Below the pieces are notes generated by a model. The model had not been told where the DNA came from. It saw only the letters and a list, made by a program, of their open reading frames with translations, and did not search any database. The translations under genes and the position numbers were made by a program. From contig NZ_LOHX01000152.1 in NCBI RefSeq assembly GCF_001559775.1, positions 62,001 through 126,000 on the forward strand: a DNA stretch of 64,000 bases. Direction: 5' to 3'. Below, piece after piece: positions 27,954 through 37,577 of this stretch. This stretch comes from Streptobacillus felis (GTDB lineage: Bacteria; Fusobacteriota; Fusobacteriia; Fusobacteriales; Leptotrichiaceae). Within the stretch, counting starts at the first letter, position 1. Each line of letters starts with the position of its first letter.

Positions 27954-29807
27954 ATGGATAAAAAAGAAAAAACATTTTCTAAAAAGAAAAAAGAGCTAGA
28001 TGAAAAAATGAAAGCTATGAAAGAACTTTTTGAAGAAGACGAAGTTATATTAAAAAATAAGAAAAATAATATATCTAAAAGTAAAAAAGTAAAAAAAGTT
28101 GAAGAAAAAATTGAAGTAGTTGAAAAAGTTAATGATGTGACTACTGATAAAACATACATAATTCCATTAGGTGGATTAGAAGAAATAGGGAAAAATATGA
28201 CAGTTATCCAGTATAGAGATGAAATGATAGTTATAGATGCTGGACTTACATTTCCAGAAGATGAACATTTAGGTATAGATTTGATTATACCAAGTTTTGA
28301 ATATTTATCTTCAAATGTATCTAAAGTTAAAGCCTTACTTATTACTCATGGCCATGAAGATCATATAGGAGCTGTTCCATATTTTTATCAAAAATTAGGT
28401 TCAGAAATACCTATGTATGGTGGTAAATTAAGCTTAGAATTAGCATTAGCTAAATTTGAAAAAATAGTGACTAAAAAACCAAGATGTAATTTTATTTCAA
28501 ATAGAAATGAAGTTAAAATTGGTAAATATTTTACAGTAGAATTTATAAGTGTAACACATTCAATACCTGATTGTTATGCGATAAGAATAAAAACACCTAC
28601 AAGCACTATATTACATACAGGAGATTTTAAAGTAGATTTAACACCTATTAATGATGAGAAATTTGATTTTGGTAGATTAGCAACTATAGGGGAAGAAGGG
28701 GTTGATTTATTACTTTCAGATAGTACTAATGCTCAAATTCCAGGATCTACTCCATCGGAGTCAGTAGTTGGAAGAAGTATAGATGCAGAAGTTTCAAAAG
28801 CAACTGGAAGAGTTATACTTGCTTCGTTTGCATCACATGTACATAGAATACAACAAATTATATTAATAGCACAAAAATATGGTAGAAAAATTGCGATTGA
28901 TGGTAGAAGTATGTTAAAGATATTTGAAATCTGTTCTAAATTAGGATATTTAAAAATTCCTAAGAGTATGGTTATTACACTAGAACAGGCTGAAAATTTA
29001 CCAGAAAATAAGGTGATGATAATTTGTACAGGTACACAAGGAGAACCTTTATCAGTATTATCTAGAATAGCTAATGGTACACATAAGTCTATTTCATTAA
29101 GAGCTAATGATAAGGTAATTATTTCAGGCTCACCTATACCTGGGAATGAAAAAGCAGCATATAAAAACATTAATCAATTATTGAAAAAAGAAGCATCAGT
29201 AATATTTGAAAAAATAATGGGAATACATGTTTCAGGACATGGATGTCAAGAAGAACAAAAATTAATGCTTAATTTAATAAAACCAAAATATTTTATGCCA
29301 GTACATGGTGAATATGTAATGCTTAAAAAACATAAAGAGTTAGCTATGCAAGTTGGAGTTCCGGAAGATAATATTTTACTTGCAGAAAATGGTTCTAAAT
29401 TAGAACTAACACCAAATAGCTTTAAAAATGTTGGCAAAGTTCCAAGTGGAGCTGTATATATTTATGGTGATAGTGTTGGTAATGTAAGAGAACATATTTT
29501 AAGAGAAAGACAATCTTTAGCAGACAACGGAGTATTGACAATATCAGTTGTTCAAAATTCTGATTTGAAATTTATTGGAGATCCAATAATATTTAGTAAA
29601 GGTTTCTTATATAAAAAAGATGATAGTACTTCTCAAATTTCTGAGAGTATGAAGGAGGTTGTTAACTCTAAACTTGCAACATTGGAGCAAAATAAAGAAC
29701 AAGATATAGAAAAAATTAAGAATGGTATCGTAAATACTTTAAATAATTTCTTTAACGATAATATAGGTAAAGTTCCTACGGTTATAGTTACAGTTGTAAG
29801 AATATAG
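27954..29807 (+). CDS. rnj: Ribonuclease J
   Basis: Metallo-beta-lactamase/beta-CASP endo- and 5'-exoribonuclease. Catalytic zinc ligands are in THGHEDHIG (His132, His134, Asp136, His137), HTGDFKVD and FASHVHRIQQ; GTQGEP and SGHGCQEE belong to the beta-CASP part. The protein is 617 residues, about 60 longer than usual at the N-terminus because of a Lys/Glu-rich extension (residues 1-64) that could bind RNA or partners. It is 16 bases after mnmG. RNase Y is also encoded at 44263, giving a Firmicute-style decay machinery in a Gram-negative. Confidence 0.95.
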   Translation: MDKKEKTFSKKKKELDEKMKAMKELFEEDEVILKNKKNNISKSKKVKKVEEKIEVVEKVNDVTTDKTYIIPLGGLEEIGKNMTVIQYRDEMIVIDAGLTFPEDEHLGIDLIIPSFEYLSSNVSKVKALLITHGHEDHIGAVPYFYQKLGSEIPMYGGKLSLELALAKFEKIVTKKPRCNFISNRNEVKIGKYFTVEFISVTHSIPDCYAIRIKTPTSTILHTGDFKVDLTPINDEKFDFGRLATIGEEGVDLLLSDSTNAQIPGSTPSESVVGRSIDAEVSKATGRVILASFASHVHRIQQIILIAQKYGRKIAIDGRSMLKIFEICSKLGYLKIPKSMVITLEQAENLPENKVMIICTGTQGEPLSVLSRIANGTHKSISLRANDKVIISGSPIPGNEKAAYKNINQLLKKEASVIFEKIMGIHVSGHGCQEEQKLMLNLIKPKYFMPVHGEYVMLKKHKELAMQVGVPEDNILLAENGSKLELTPNSFKNVGKVPSGAVYIYGDSVGNVREHILRERQSLADNGVLTISVVQNSDLKFIGDPIIFSKGFLYKKDDSTSQISESMKEVVNSKLATLEQNKEQDIEKIKNGIVNTLNNFFNDNIGKVPTVIVTVVRI

Positions 29808-29819
29808 GTAGGTAAATAT

Positions 29820-31433
29820 ATGGAATTGATATTAAAAGACAGTATTAATTTTAATTTTAATATATCTGATTTTGAATTAGACCCACTAAATAATACTTTA
29901 ATAACTACTGGTGAATCATTAAATTTTTTGAAGGATTTAAAAGTATTTAAAAGTATAAAGGGGAAAATGAAAAATTCTGAAAGTATTACATTTATTAAAT
30001 ATGAAAATCAGTTATTTCAAAGTAATGACTTATATATAGTCTCTATGGATAATAAGATATTTAAAGTAGATGGTAAAAGAAAAAAAATTGTTAATGAAAT
30101 TATATTACCAATAAATAACATAGAGAATATAGTTGTAAGTAAATCTGGTAAGATAGCATATATTTCTAATGGTATACTTTATGTAAATGAAGTAGATTCA
30201 GAAACTTTAAAAGCCTTTCCTTTAACAGAAAATGTTGAGGGTAGATTTAAAATATATATTAGTGGTGAAAATATTTTGATAAAGTACAGAAAAATGCATG
30301 AAAGTACTATAAAAATAATTATTTTCTCTTTACAAAATTTAAAAAAAATTGCTGAAATTAGTTCAACAACTAATCATATTTATTCTAAAATAGATAAATT
30401 GGATTATGTTGCTTCAACTGATGAAGGATATATAGAAATTTGGGATATTTTAGAATCACAAATAAAAGAATCGCATAGAATTTCTAAATATAAGATAACA
30501 TATATAGAAAAAGATGAAGACTATTTTTATTTTGGTAATATTAATGGAGAATTAATAGTAACAGATAGTAATTTAAATATTTTAAAAATATATAAGATTT
30601 TTCAAGAAGAAATTAAAAAAATACAAATATTTGATACAAAAATTTATGTGCTTTCATTTAGCAATAGAATGAAAATATTTGATAAAATAAATTCTGAAAA
30701 TAAATTTGATGATGTTGTAAATGAATTTATGTATAAATACAAAATACATGAAAGTTATAAAGATTTTTTCGATATTAATATAGTTTCAAAAATTAAAGGA
30801 TTTATAGATAATTTAGATGCAGATTATGTAAGTTATACACCAAGTTCAGAAAAAATATTTAAAGCTTTAAATCAAGATATTTCTAATATTAAAGTTTGTA
30901 TTATGGGTAAAGATCCATACTTTCAAAGAGGCGTTGCAACAGGACTTGCTTTTGAAGTAGAAAGTGATAATTGGCATGATGAGAAAGTAAATACATCTCT
31001 AAAGAATATTTTGAAATTGATATATAAAACATATACAGGTAAGATGGGAGATATTTCTGAAATAAGAAATTCTATATTAAAGAAAGAATTTAATATTTTA
31101 CCACCAAATAAAATATTTAAGAGTTGGGAAAAACAAGGTGTATTATTATTGAATTCCTCTTTAACAACTTTAATTGATAAAGCAGGTGCTCATCATAAAT
31201 TTTGGGAGAATATAATTAATGATTTAATAGTATATATTAGTAACAAAAACCTAAATATAACATATCTATTATGGGGTAATGATGCTGCCTTAATGGAAAA
31301 ATATATAGCTAATGGAGAAATAATTAAACATAATCATCCAGCTATATGTGGTAACTTAAAAAATGAAAATGATTTTATGTTAGGTAAATCTTTTGAATTA
31401 ACAAAAAAATATATAAATTGGTTAGGAGTGTAG
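29820..31433 (+). CDS. Beta-propeller-like domain fused to a uracil-DNA glycosylase-like domain
   Basis: A 537-residue two-part protein. Residues 1-290 form a run of short beta-strand repeats (such as IAYISNGILYVNEVD, EGYIEIWDI, YFYFGNINGELIVTD) like a WD40-type propeller. Residues about 315-537 resemble Ung family 1: GKDPYF (363-368) at the water-activating loop normally GQDPYH, GLAFEV, LNSSLTT (444-450) with GAHH, LLWGNDA (483-489) and HNHPAI (504-509) at the HPSPLS position. The catalytic Asp365 is kept, but Gln and His of the first motif are Lys and Phe. It is probably a DNA repair glycosylase with altered specificity, or an inactive derivative. Start ATG at 29820 follows rnj by 12 bases. 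Confidence 0.75.
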   Translation: MELILKDSINFNFNISDFELDPLNNTLITTGESLNFLKDLKVFKSIKGKMKNSESITFIKYENQLFQSNDLYIVSMDNKIFKVDGKRKKIVNEIILPINNIENIVVSKSGKIAYISNGILYVNEVDSETLKAFPLTENVEGRFKIYISGENILIKYRKMHESTIKIIIFSLQNLKKIAEISSTTNHIYSKIDKLDYVASTDEGYIEIWDILESQIKESHRISKYKITYIEKDEDYFYFGNINGELIVTDSNLNILKIYKIFQEEIKKIQIFDTKIYVLSFSNRMKIFDKINSENKFDDVVNEFMYKYKIHESYKDFFDINIVSKIKGFIDNLDADYVSYTPSSEKIFKALNQDISNIKVCIMGKDPYFQRGVATGLAFEVESDNWHDEKVNTSLKNILKLIYKTYTGKMGDISEIRNSILKKEFNILPPNKIFKSWEKQGVLLLNSSLTTLIDKAGAHHKFWENIINDLIVYISNKNLNITYLLWGNDAALMEKYIANGEIIKHNHPAICGNLKNENDFMLGKSFELTKKYINWLGV

Positions 31434-31435
31434 AA

Positions 31436-32896
31436 ATGAGTAAAATTGTATTAGAAGGATTAACTTTTGATGATGTATTATTAATACCTCAAAGTTCAAC
31501 TATTATTCCAAGTGAGGTAGATTTAAAAACTAAATTAACAAAAAAATTAACGTTAAATGTACCTATTATTAGTGCGGCTATGGATACAGTTACTGAAGCT
31601 GAACTTGCTATTGCTATAGCAAGAGAGGGTGGTATAGGATTTATTCATAAGAATATGACTATAGAAAGACAAGCAGAAGAAGTTAATAAAGTTAAAATAT
31701 TTGAAAGTGGTATGATAACTAATCCTATTACTTTAAATGTTGGATCTGATTTACAAGAAGCAAACGAAATTATGAGAAAATATAAAATTTCTGGGTTACC
31801 TGTAATTAATGGTGAAAATGAATTATTAGGTATAATAACTAATAGAGATTTAAAATATAGAGAAGATTTAACTTCAAAAGTTGTAGATGTAATGACTAAA
31901 GAAAATTTAATTACTGCAAAAGTTGGAACTACATTTGAAGAAGCAAAAAAAATATTATTAGAACATAGAATAGAAAAATTACCTATAGTTGAAAATGGTA
32001 AATTAAAAGGATTAATTACTATTAAAGATATAGACAATGTTTCAAATTACCCTAATGCATGTAAAGATGATAAAGGTAGATTAAGAGTTGGAGCAGCAGT
32101 TGGGATAGGAACTGATACTTTAAGAAGAGTTAAAGCATTAGTAGAGGCAGGTGTAGATATTATTACTGTAGATTCTGCTCATGGACATTCTCATGGAGTT
32201 ATAGAAAAAATAAAAGAAATAAGAAGAGAATTTCCTAATTTAAATCTAATAGGTGGTAACATTGTTACTAAAGAAGCTGCTATAGCATTAGTAGAAGCTG
32301 GAGTAGATGCAGTTAAAGTAGGAGTAGGACCAGGATCTATTTGTACAACTCGTGTTATTTCTGGAGTGGGAATGCCTCAATTATCAGCTGTAATGGAAGT
32401 TGCTGAATACTGTAATGAAAAAGGTATAGGAGTAATTGCTGATGGAGGAATAAAACTTTCTGGAGATATAGTTAAAGCTATTGCTGCAGGTGCTGACTGT
32501 GTTATGTTAGGAGGATTATTAGCAGGAACACATGAATCACCAGGTGAAGAAATTCTATATAATGGAAGAGCTTATAAGAGTTATGTTGGAATGGGTTCAT
32601 TAGTGGCTATGAAAAGAGGAAGTAAAGATAGATATTTCCAATTAGAGTCTGCAACTGATAAACTAGTACCAGAAGGTATAGAATCTATGGTTCCATTAAA
32701 AGGAAAATTAAAAGACGTATTATTCCAATTATGTGGTGGATTACGTTCAGGAATGGGATATTGTGGTACACCTACTATTGAAGATTTAAAAGTTAATGGT
32801 AAATTTGTTAAAATTACTAATGCTGGATTAAAAGAATCACATCCTCATGATGTTATAGTTACTAAAGAAGCACCAAATTATAGTGGAATTAAATAG
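31436..32896 (+). CDS. guaB: Inosine-5'-monophosphate dehydrogenase
   Basis: Oxidises IMP to XMP in GMP synthesis. The barrel start is [13 protein letters not shown]; two CBS domains lie at about residues 90-205 ([27 protein letters not shown]). The catalytic cysteine is Cys303 in GPGSICTTR, followed by [20 protein letters not shown] and the flap region. Length (486) is normal. AGGAGTG at 31424-31430 selects ATG at 31436 over an upstream in-frame GTG. It follows the glycosylase-like gene by two bases and precedes ligA. Confidence 0.97.
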   Translation: MSKIVLEGLTFDDVLLIPQSSTIIPSEVDLKTKLTKKLTLNVPIISAAMDTVTEAELAIAIAREGGIGFIHKNMTIERQAEEVNKVKIFESGMITNPITLNVGSDLQEANEIMRKYKISGLPVINGENELLGIITNRDLKYREDLTSKVVDVMTKENLITAKVGTTFEEAKKILLEHRIEKLPIVENGKLKGLITIKDIDNVSNYPNACKDDKGRLRVGAAVGIGTDTLRRVKALVEAGVDIITVDSAHGHSHGVIEKIKEIRREFPNLNLIGGNIVTKEAAIALVEAGVDAVKVGVGPGSICTTRVISGVGMPQLSAVMEVAEYCNEKGIGVIADGGIKLSGDIVKAIAAGADCVMLGGLLAGTHESPGEEILYNGRAYKSYVGMGSLVAMKRGSKDRYFQLESATDKLVPEGIESMVPLKGKLKDVLFQLCGGLRSGMGYCGTPTIEDLKVNGKFVKITNAGLKESHPHDVIVTKEAPNYSGIK

Positions 32897-32904
32897 GAGA
32901 TAGA

Positions 32905-34920
32905 ATGTTGCTTTTTGATTTCGAAAATTTAGAGGATAAAAAAAAAGAATACGAAAAATTAAGACAAGATATAGAAAAATATAATCACTATTACTATAAT
33001 CTTGATGAAAGTTTAATCACAGATCAAGAATATGATATGTTGTTGAAAAAATTAGAACAAATGGAAAAGGATTTTCCAGATTTTAAATTGGACAACTCAC
33101 CCACGGAAATATTAGGTGGGAAATCTAGTGAAAAATTTAAAAAAGTTAAACATAAAAATCCTATGCTGAGTCTTTCTAATACATACTCTATGAATGATCT
33201 TAGAGCTTTTGATTTAAGAATAAAAAAAGATACAGGAGAAAATGTAGAATATATACTTGAATTAAAACTTGATGGATTAAGTATAAGTCTTATTTATGAA
33301 AAAGGTAAATTAGTTAAAGCAGTCACTAGGGGAGATGGAAGTATAGGAGAAGATGTTACAGAAAATGTTTCTCAAATTTTTAGTATTCCAAAAGTATTAA
33401 AAAAAGAAATTGATTTGGAAGTTAGAGGAGAAATAGTTTTACCTTTAAAAGAATTTGAAAGAATTAATCTTGAAAGAGAAGAAAATGGAGAAACTGTTTT
33501 TGCAAATCCTAGAAATGCTGCTGCTGGAACTATTAGACAGTTAGATAACACTATAGTAAAAGATAGAAATTTAGATTGTTACCTATATTATTTAGTTAAT
33601 CCAGAAAAATATGGAGTTTCTACACATCTAGAGTCTATTGATTTTATTGAAAAATTAGGATTTAAAACTACAAAAGTTTTTACTAAATGTAATTTTATTG
33701 ATGATTTAGAAAAAGAAATAGAATTTTGGGATAAAAATAGAAAAAATCTAGAATATGAAACTGATGGGTTAGTTATAAAAGTAAATGAATATAAATGGTA
33801 TAACATTTTAGGATTTACATCTAAATCACCTAAATGGGCTATAGCGTATAAATTTAAAGCTGAACAAAAAGAAACTAAAGTATTGGATGTAAGTTTTCAA
33901 GTTGGTAGAACAGGTGTCATAACACCTGTTGCTGAACTTGAGCCTGTAAATATATCAGGTTCTGTTGTTAAAAGAGCTTCATTACATAATATGGATGAAA
34001 TAGAAAGATTAGGCTTAAAAATTGGTGATACAGTATTAATAGAAAAAGCTGCAGAAATAATACCACAAGTAGTTAAAACTATATTTGAAAAAAGAGATGG
34101 TTCTGAAAAAAATATAGAATATATAAAAAAATGTCCTAGTTGTAATAGTGATGTAATAAAAGAAGAAGGACAGGTTGCAATTAAATGTAAAAATTTAAAC
34201 TGTCAAGAAAAATTGAAGAGAAAAATAGAATACTTTGTAAGTAGAGATGCATTAAACATACAAGGACTAGGTAATAAGATAGTTGAAAAATTCGTTGATT
34301 TAAAATTGATAAAATCTGTTACAGATATTTTTTCTTTAAAAGATTATAGAGAAGAATTAATGAGTTTAGATAAAATGGGTCAAAAAAGTGTTGATAATTT
34401 ATTAAACAATATTGAGAATTCAAAAAATATTAGTTTTGAAAAGTTTTTTTATTCTTTAGGTATTGAATTTGTAGGTAAAACTACATCAAAATTAGTGGTA
34501 AAGCATTTTAAAACTATAGATAAAATTATTGATTCAAGTCATGAAGAGTTAATGTCTATAGAAGGTGTAGGAGAAAAAGTAGCTTCTTCTATATATAACT
34601 ATTTTAAGGACACAGAAAATATCTTATTAATAAATGAATTTAAAAATATTGGCATTAATTTAGAATACATAAGTGATGAAATAGTAAATAATGATTTCAT
34701 AACTAATAAAAAATTTTTAGCAACTGGTAAGTTTACAAATTTAAAAAGAGAAGAAGTTAAAGAATTGATAGAAAAAAATGGAGGAATCTATTTATCATCT
34801 GTTAGTAAAAATTTAGATTATTTAATAGTTGGTGAAAAAGCAGGTTCTAAATTAGAAAAAGCTAATAAATTAGGGGTTAAAATATTAACAGAGGAAGAAT
34901 TTTTAAAATTGAAAGGTTAA
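32905..34920 (+). CDS. ligA: NAD-dependent DNA ligase LigA
   Basis: Joins Okazaki fragments and repair nicks using NAD. Domain order is Ia (YNHYYYNLDESLITDQEYD), the adenylation domain with nucleophile Lys121 in LKLDG, an OB fold (FQVGRTGVITPVAELEPV), a Cys4 zinc finger (CPSC...CKNLNC), helix-hairpin-helix repeats (QGLGNKI, IEGVGEKVASSI) and a C-terminal BRCT domain (FLATGKFTNLKREEV). At 671 residues it is complete. Confidence 0.98.
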   Translation: MLLFDFENLEDKKKEYEKLRQDIEKYNHYYYNLDESLITDQEYDMLLKKLEQMEKDFPDFKLDNSPTEILGGKSSEKFKKVKHKNPMLSLSNTYSMNDLRAFDLRIKKDTGENVEYILELKLDGLSISLIYEKGKLVKAVTRGDGSIGEDVTENVSQIFSIPKVLKKEIDLEVRGEIVLPLKEFERINLEREENGETVFANPRNAAAGTIRQLDNTIVKDRNLDCYLYYLVNPEKYGVSTHLESIDFIEKLGFKTTKVFTKCNFIDDLEKEIEFWDKNRKNLEYETDGLVIKVNEYKWYNILGFTSKSPKWAIAYKFKAEQKETKVLDVSFQVGRTGVITPVAELEPVNISGSVVKRASLHNMDEIERLGLKIGDTVLIEKAAEIIPQVVKTIFEKRDGSEKNIEYIKKCPSCNSDVIKEEGQVAIKCKNLNCQEKLKRKIEYFVSRDALNIQGLGNKIVEKFVDLKLIKSVTDIFSLKDYREELMSLDKMGQKSVDNLLNNIENSKNISFEKFFYSLGIEFVGKTTSKLVVKHFKTIDKIIDSSHEELMSIEGVGEKVASSIYNYFKDTENILLINEFKNIGINLEYISDEIVNNDFITNKKFLATGKFTNLKREEVKELIEKNGGIYLSSVSKNLDYLIVGEKAGSKLEKANKLGVKILTEEEFLKLKG

Positions 34921-34923
34921 AAA

Positions 34924-35937
34924 ATGAAATTATTCGTACCAGAGGGATATAAAACAAGTTTAAATATTATGCAAACAGAGGTTGCAATTAAGGAAATTAA
35001 AGATTTTTTTGAGAGAGGTCTTGCAGATGCTCTTAATTTAACAAGAATTTCAGCACCTCTATTTGTAGTTAAATCAACAGGACTAAATGATAACTTAAAT
35101 GATGTAGAAAGACCAGTTGCATTTGACATGAAGGAAAGTCCAGAAACAACAATTGAAATTATACATTCACTTGCAAAATGGAAGAGAATGGCATTAAAAA
35201 GATATGGAATAAAAGAAAATTATGGTATATATACAGATATGAATGCCATAAGACGTGATGAAGATTTAGATAATACTCATTCAATATATGTAGATCAATG
35301 GGATTGGGAATTAGTAATATCAAAAGAAACTAGAGAAAGAGGAATAGAATTCTTAAAAGAAACTGTAACTAAGATATACAAGGTATTTTTAGCAACAGAA
35401 TCATATGTTAATATGAAATATCATGATTTAAAACAATTATTACCTAATGATATTTATTTCTTAACTTCTCAAGAACTTGAAGATATGTATCCAAACTTAA
35501 GTCCAAAAGAAAGAGAAAATGAGATTACAAGAAAACATAGAGCAGTATTTTTAATGCAAATAGGTAAAGAATTAAAAAGTGGAGAGAAACACGACGGAAG
35601 AGCACCAGATTATGATGATTGGGAGTTAAATGGTGATATATTAGTATGGAATGATATTTTAAAATCAGCATTTGAATTATCGTCTATGGGAATTAGAGTA
35701 GATAAAGATACATTAAGAAAACAATTAGAGATTTCAGGTAATAAGGATAGAGAAAATTTAGATTATCATAAAATGTTATTGAATGATGAATTACCACTAA
35801 CTATTGGTGGAGGATTAGGACAATCAAGAATATGCATGTTTTTTTTACAAAAAGCTCATATAGGAGAAGTACAGGCTTCTATTTGGACTAAAGAAATTGA
35901 AGAAGAATGTATAAAAAATGGGATAAATTTATTATAA
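34924..35937 (+). CDS. asnA: Aspartate-ammonia ligase (asparagine synthetase A)
   Basis: ATP-dependent synthesis of asparagine from aspartate and ammonia; class II aminoacyl-tRNA-synthetase-like fold. It shows LTRISAPLFVVKSTGLNDNLNDVERPV, the substrate region YTDMNAIRRDEDLDNTHSIYVDQWDWE, RAPDYDDW and the closing GGGLGQSRICMFFL. It is 337 residues, full length, three bases after ligA, and the operon ends in a strong terminator. Confidence 0.97.
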   Translation: MKLFVPEGYKTSLNIMQTEVAIKEIKDFFERGLADALNLTRISAPLFVVKSTGLNDNLNDVERPVAFDMKESPETTIEIIHSLAKWKRMALKRYGIKENYGIYTDMNAIRRDEDLDNTHSIYVDQWDWELVISKETRERGIEFLKETVTKIYKVFLATESYVNMKYHDLKQLLPNDIYFLTSQELEDMYPNLSPKERENEITRKHRAVFLMQIGKELKSGEKHDGRAPDYDDWELNGDILVWNDILKSAFELSSMGIRVDKDTLRKQLEISGNKDRENLDYHKMLLNDELPLTIGGGLGQSRICMFFLQKAHIGEVQASIWTKEIEEECIKNGINLL

Positions 35938-35961
35938 AAAACCTCACTGTGTGAGGTTTTT
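35936..35961 (+). terminator. Terminator after asnA
   Basis: Stem AAAAACCTCAC / GTGAGGTTTTT with a TGT loop, continuing into a T-rich run; the left A-tract starts in the asnA stop region. Confidence 0.9.
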
Positions 35962-35989
35962 ATTTTTCAAAATTGTATGCATTACAAAC

Positions 35990-36018
35990 TTGACAAAAAT
36001 ACAATGAGGTTATATAAT
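35990..36018 (+). promoter_or_regulatory. Promoter of the Fur/PerR-family gene
   Basis: TTGACA (35990-35995), 17-bp spacer, TATAAT (36013-36018), a fully consensus promoter. The AT-rich sequence around -10 could hold an autoregulatory box, but no convincing palindrome is seen. Confidence 0.85.
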
Positions 36019-36045
36019 AAATAAAACAATATATAAGGTGGTAAT

Positions 36046-36447
36046 ATGCATTTAATAGAAAAATATTTAAAAGATAAGGGAATAAAACCCTCAATACATA
36101 GGATAAAAATTCTTGATTATTTACATTCTAATCACATACATCCAACTGTAGATAAGATATATAAAGATTTATTGCCAGAGTTGCCAACTTTATCTAAAAC
36201 TACAGTATATAATACTTTAAATTTATTTGTAGAAAATAAAATTGCAAATGCAATAGTAATAGAGGGCAATGAAACAAGATATGATGTTGAAAATTATCCA
36301 CATGGACATTTCAAATGTTTAAACTGTGGTAAAATGGTTGATTTTGAGATAGATTATAATAAATTTGATTTAGAAATATTAAGAGAAATTAGTATAGATG
36401 ATGTACAATTCTACATAAAGGGTAAATGTAAAAAATGCAAAGATTGA
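36046..36447 (+). CDS. Fur-family transcriptional regulator, PerR-like
   Basis: A 133-residue metal-dependent repressor. The winged helix spans about residues 1-80 (KPSIHRIKILDYL, TLSKTTVYNTLNLF). A structural Cys4 zinc site is formed by Cys91/Cys94 and Cys128/Cys131. Regulatory-site candidates are His32, Asp80, His86 and His88. Length and the two CxxC pairs resemble PerR, the peroxide sensor, but Fur or Zur cannot be excluded. It is monocistronic with its own promoter and stands just upstream of the oligopeptide transporter genes. Confidence 0.87.
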   Translation: MHLIEKYLKDKGIKPSIHRIKILDYLHSNHIHPTVDKIYKDLLPELPTLSKTTVYNTLNLFVENKIANAIVIEGNETRYDVENYPHGHFKCLNCGKMVDFEIDYNKFDLEILREISIDDVQFYIKGKCKKCKD

Positions 36448-36448
36448 T

Positions 36449-36472
36449 ATTATATATATTTATATATATAAT
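36449..36472. repeat. All-AT palindrome after the Fur/PerR gene
   Basis: A perfect 11-bp inverted repeat (ATTATATATAT on the left) around a TT centre immediately after the stop codon. It contains only A and T, so as RNA it would be weak. It may be a binding or DNA-melting site, or chance in AT-rich DNA. The rest of the gap to 36560 contains only the ribosome site AAAGGAG of the next gene. Confidence 0.4.
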
Positions 36473-36560
36473 TTATATAGTTAATATATGGAAAAAAAAT
36501 AAAAAATGTAGTAAAATAGTAATTAAGTGAATGAAATAAGTAGAAAGGAGTAGAATTAAT

Positions 36561-37577
36561 ATGGACGATAAAAAACAAAATGATCTACTATTAGAAGTAA
36601 GAAATTTAATAACAAGTTTTCGTATAAAAGATACATATTATAATGCTGTTGATGGTGTAAGTTTTGATTTAAGAAAAAATGAGGTTTTAGCCATAGTTGG
36701 TGAGTCTGGTTGTGGTAAATCTACACTTGCAACTTCAATAATGGGATTACATAATCCAATATATACAAAAGTTTCTGGAGAAATTAATTTTGAAGGAAAT
36801 AATTTAGTTGATTTTACAGAGAAAGAATTCAATGATATAAGAGGAGCTAAAATAGGAATGATATTCCAAGATCCATTATCTGCATTAAATCCTTTAATGA
36901 GAATAGGGAATCAAATAGAAGAAGGATTAAAATATCATACAAATTTAACTCCAGAAGAAAGAGTAAACAGAGTTAAGGAATTAATAACAAAAGTAGGGAT
37001 AAATAATCCAGAAAGAGTTATGAGACAATTCCCGCATGAGTTATCTGGAGGAATGAGACAGAGAATAATAATAGCTATTGCACTTTCTTGTAGACCAGAT
37101 ATACTAATTGCTGATGAACCTACAACAGCATTAGATGTTACTATACAAGCTCAAATTCTTGATTTAATTCGTGAATTACAATCAGATATAGGAGCGGGTA
37201 TAATACTAATTACACATGACTTAGGAGTAGTTGCTGAGATAGCTGATAGAGTTGCTGTAATGTATGCAGGAGAAATTGTAGAGCTTGCTTCAGTATATGA
37301 TTTATTTAGAAATCCGCAACATCCATATACTAAATCATTATTAAGTTCTATACCACAAATGGATTCAAACTCTGATGATGATTTACATGTTATACATGGT
37401 ACAGTTCCATCATTAAAAAATCTTCCAAGAAAAGGATGTAGATTTAGACATAGAATTCCTTGGATAGCAGAAGGGGAACATGAAGAAGTACCAACATTGC
37501 ATGAAGTTGAAGAAGGACACTTTGTAAGATGCACATGTTACAAAAACTTCTATTTTGCAAAAGAAGGTGAGGAATAG
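36561..37577 (+). CDS. oppD: Oligopeptide ABC transporter ATP-binding protein, OppD type
   Basis: First ATPase of a peptide importer; 338 residues with Walker A (GESGCGKST), Q-loop (MIFQDPLSALNP), signature (LSGGMRQR), Walker B (ILIADEP) and switch His (THD). The C-terminal oligopeptide-transporter extension is present (GTVPSLKNLPRKGCRF...GHFVRC). Two of the cysteines normally binding an iron-sulfur cluster are missing: RIP replaces RCP, and there is no Cys in EGEHEE. It leads the operon D-F-B-C; neighbours overlap or are 3-12 bases apart. Confidence 0.93.
   Translation: MDDKKQNDLLLEVRNLITSFRIKDTYYNAVDGVSFDLRKNEVLAIVGESGCGKSTLATSIMGLHNPIYTKVSGEINFEGNNLVDFTEKEFNDIRGAKIGMIFQDPLSALNPLMRIGNQIEEGLKYHTNLTPEERVNRVKELITKVGINNPERVMRQFPHELSGGMRQRIIIAIALSCRPDILIADEPTTALDVTIQAQILDLIRELQSDIGAGIILITHDLGVVAEIADRVAVMYAGEIVELASVYDLFRNPQHPYTKSLLSSIPQMDSNSDDDLHVIHGTVPSLKNLPRKGCRFRHRIPWIAEGEHEEVPTLHEVEEGHFVRCTCYKNFYFAKEGEE

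Noticed and set aside
28733-29170. Minus-strand open frame of 145 codons
   Set aside because: Antisense to the catalytic core of RNase J, which is unambiguous.
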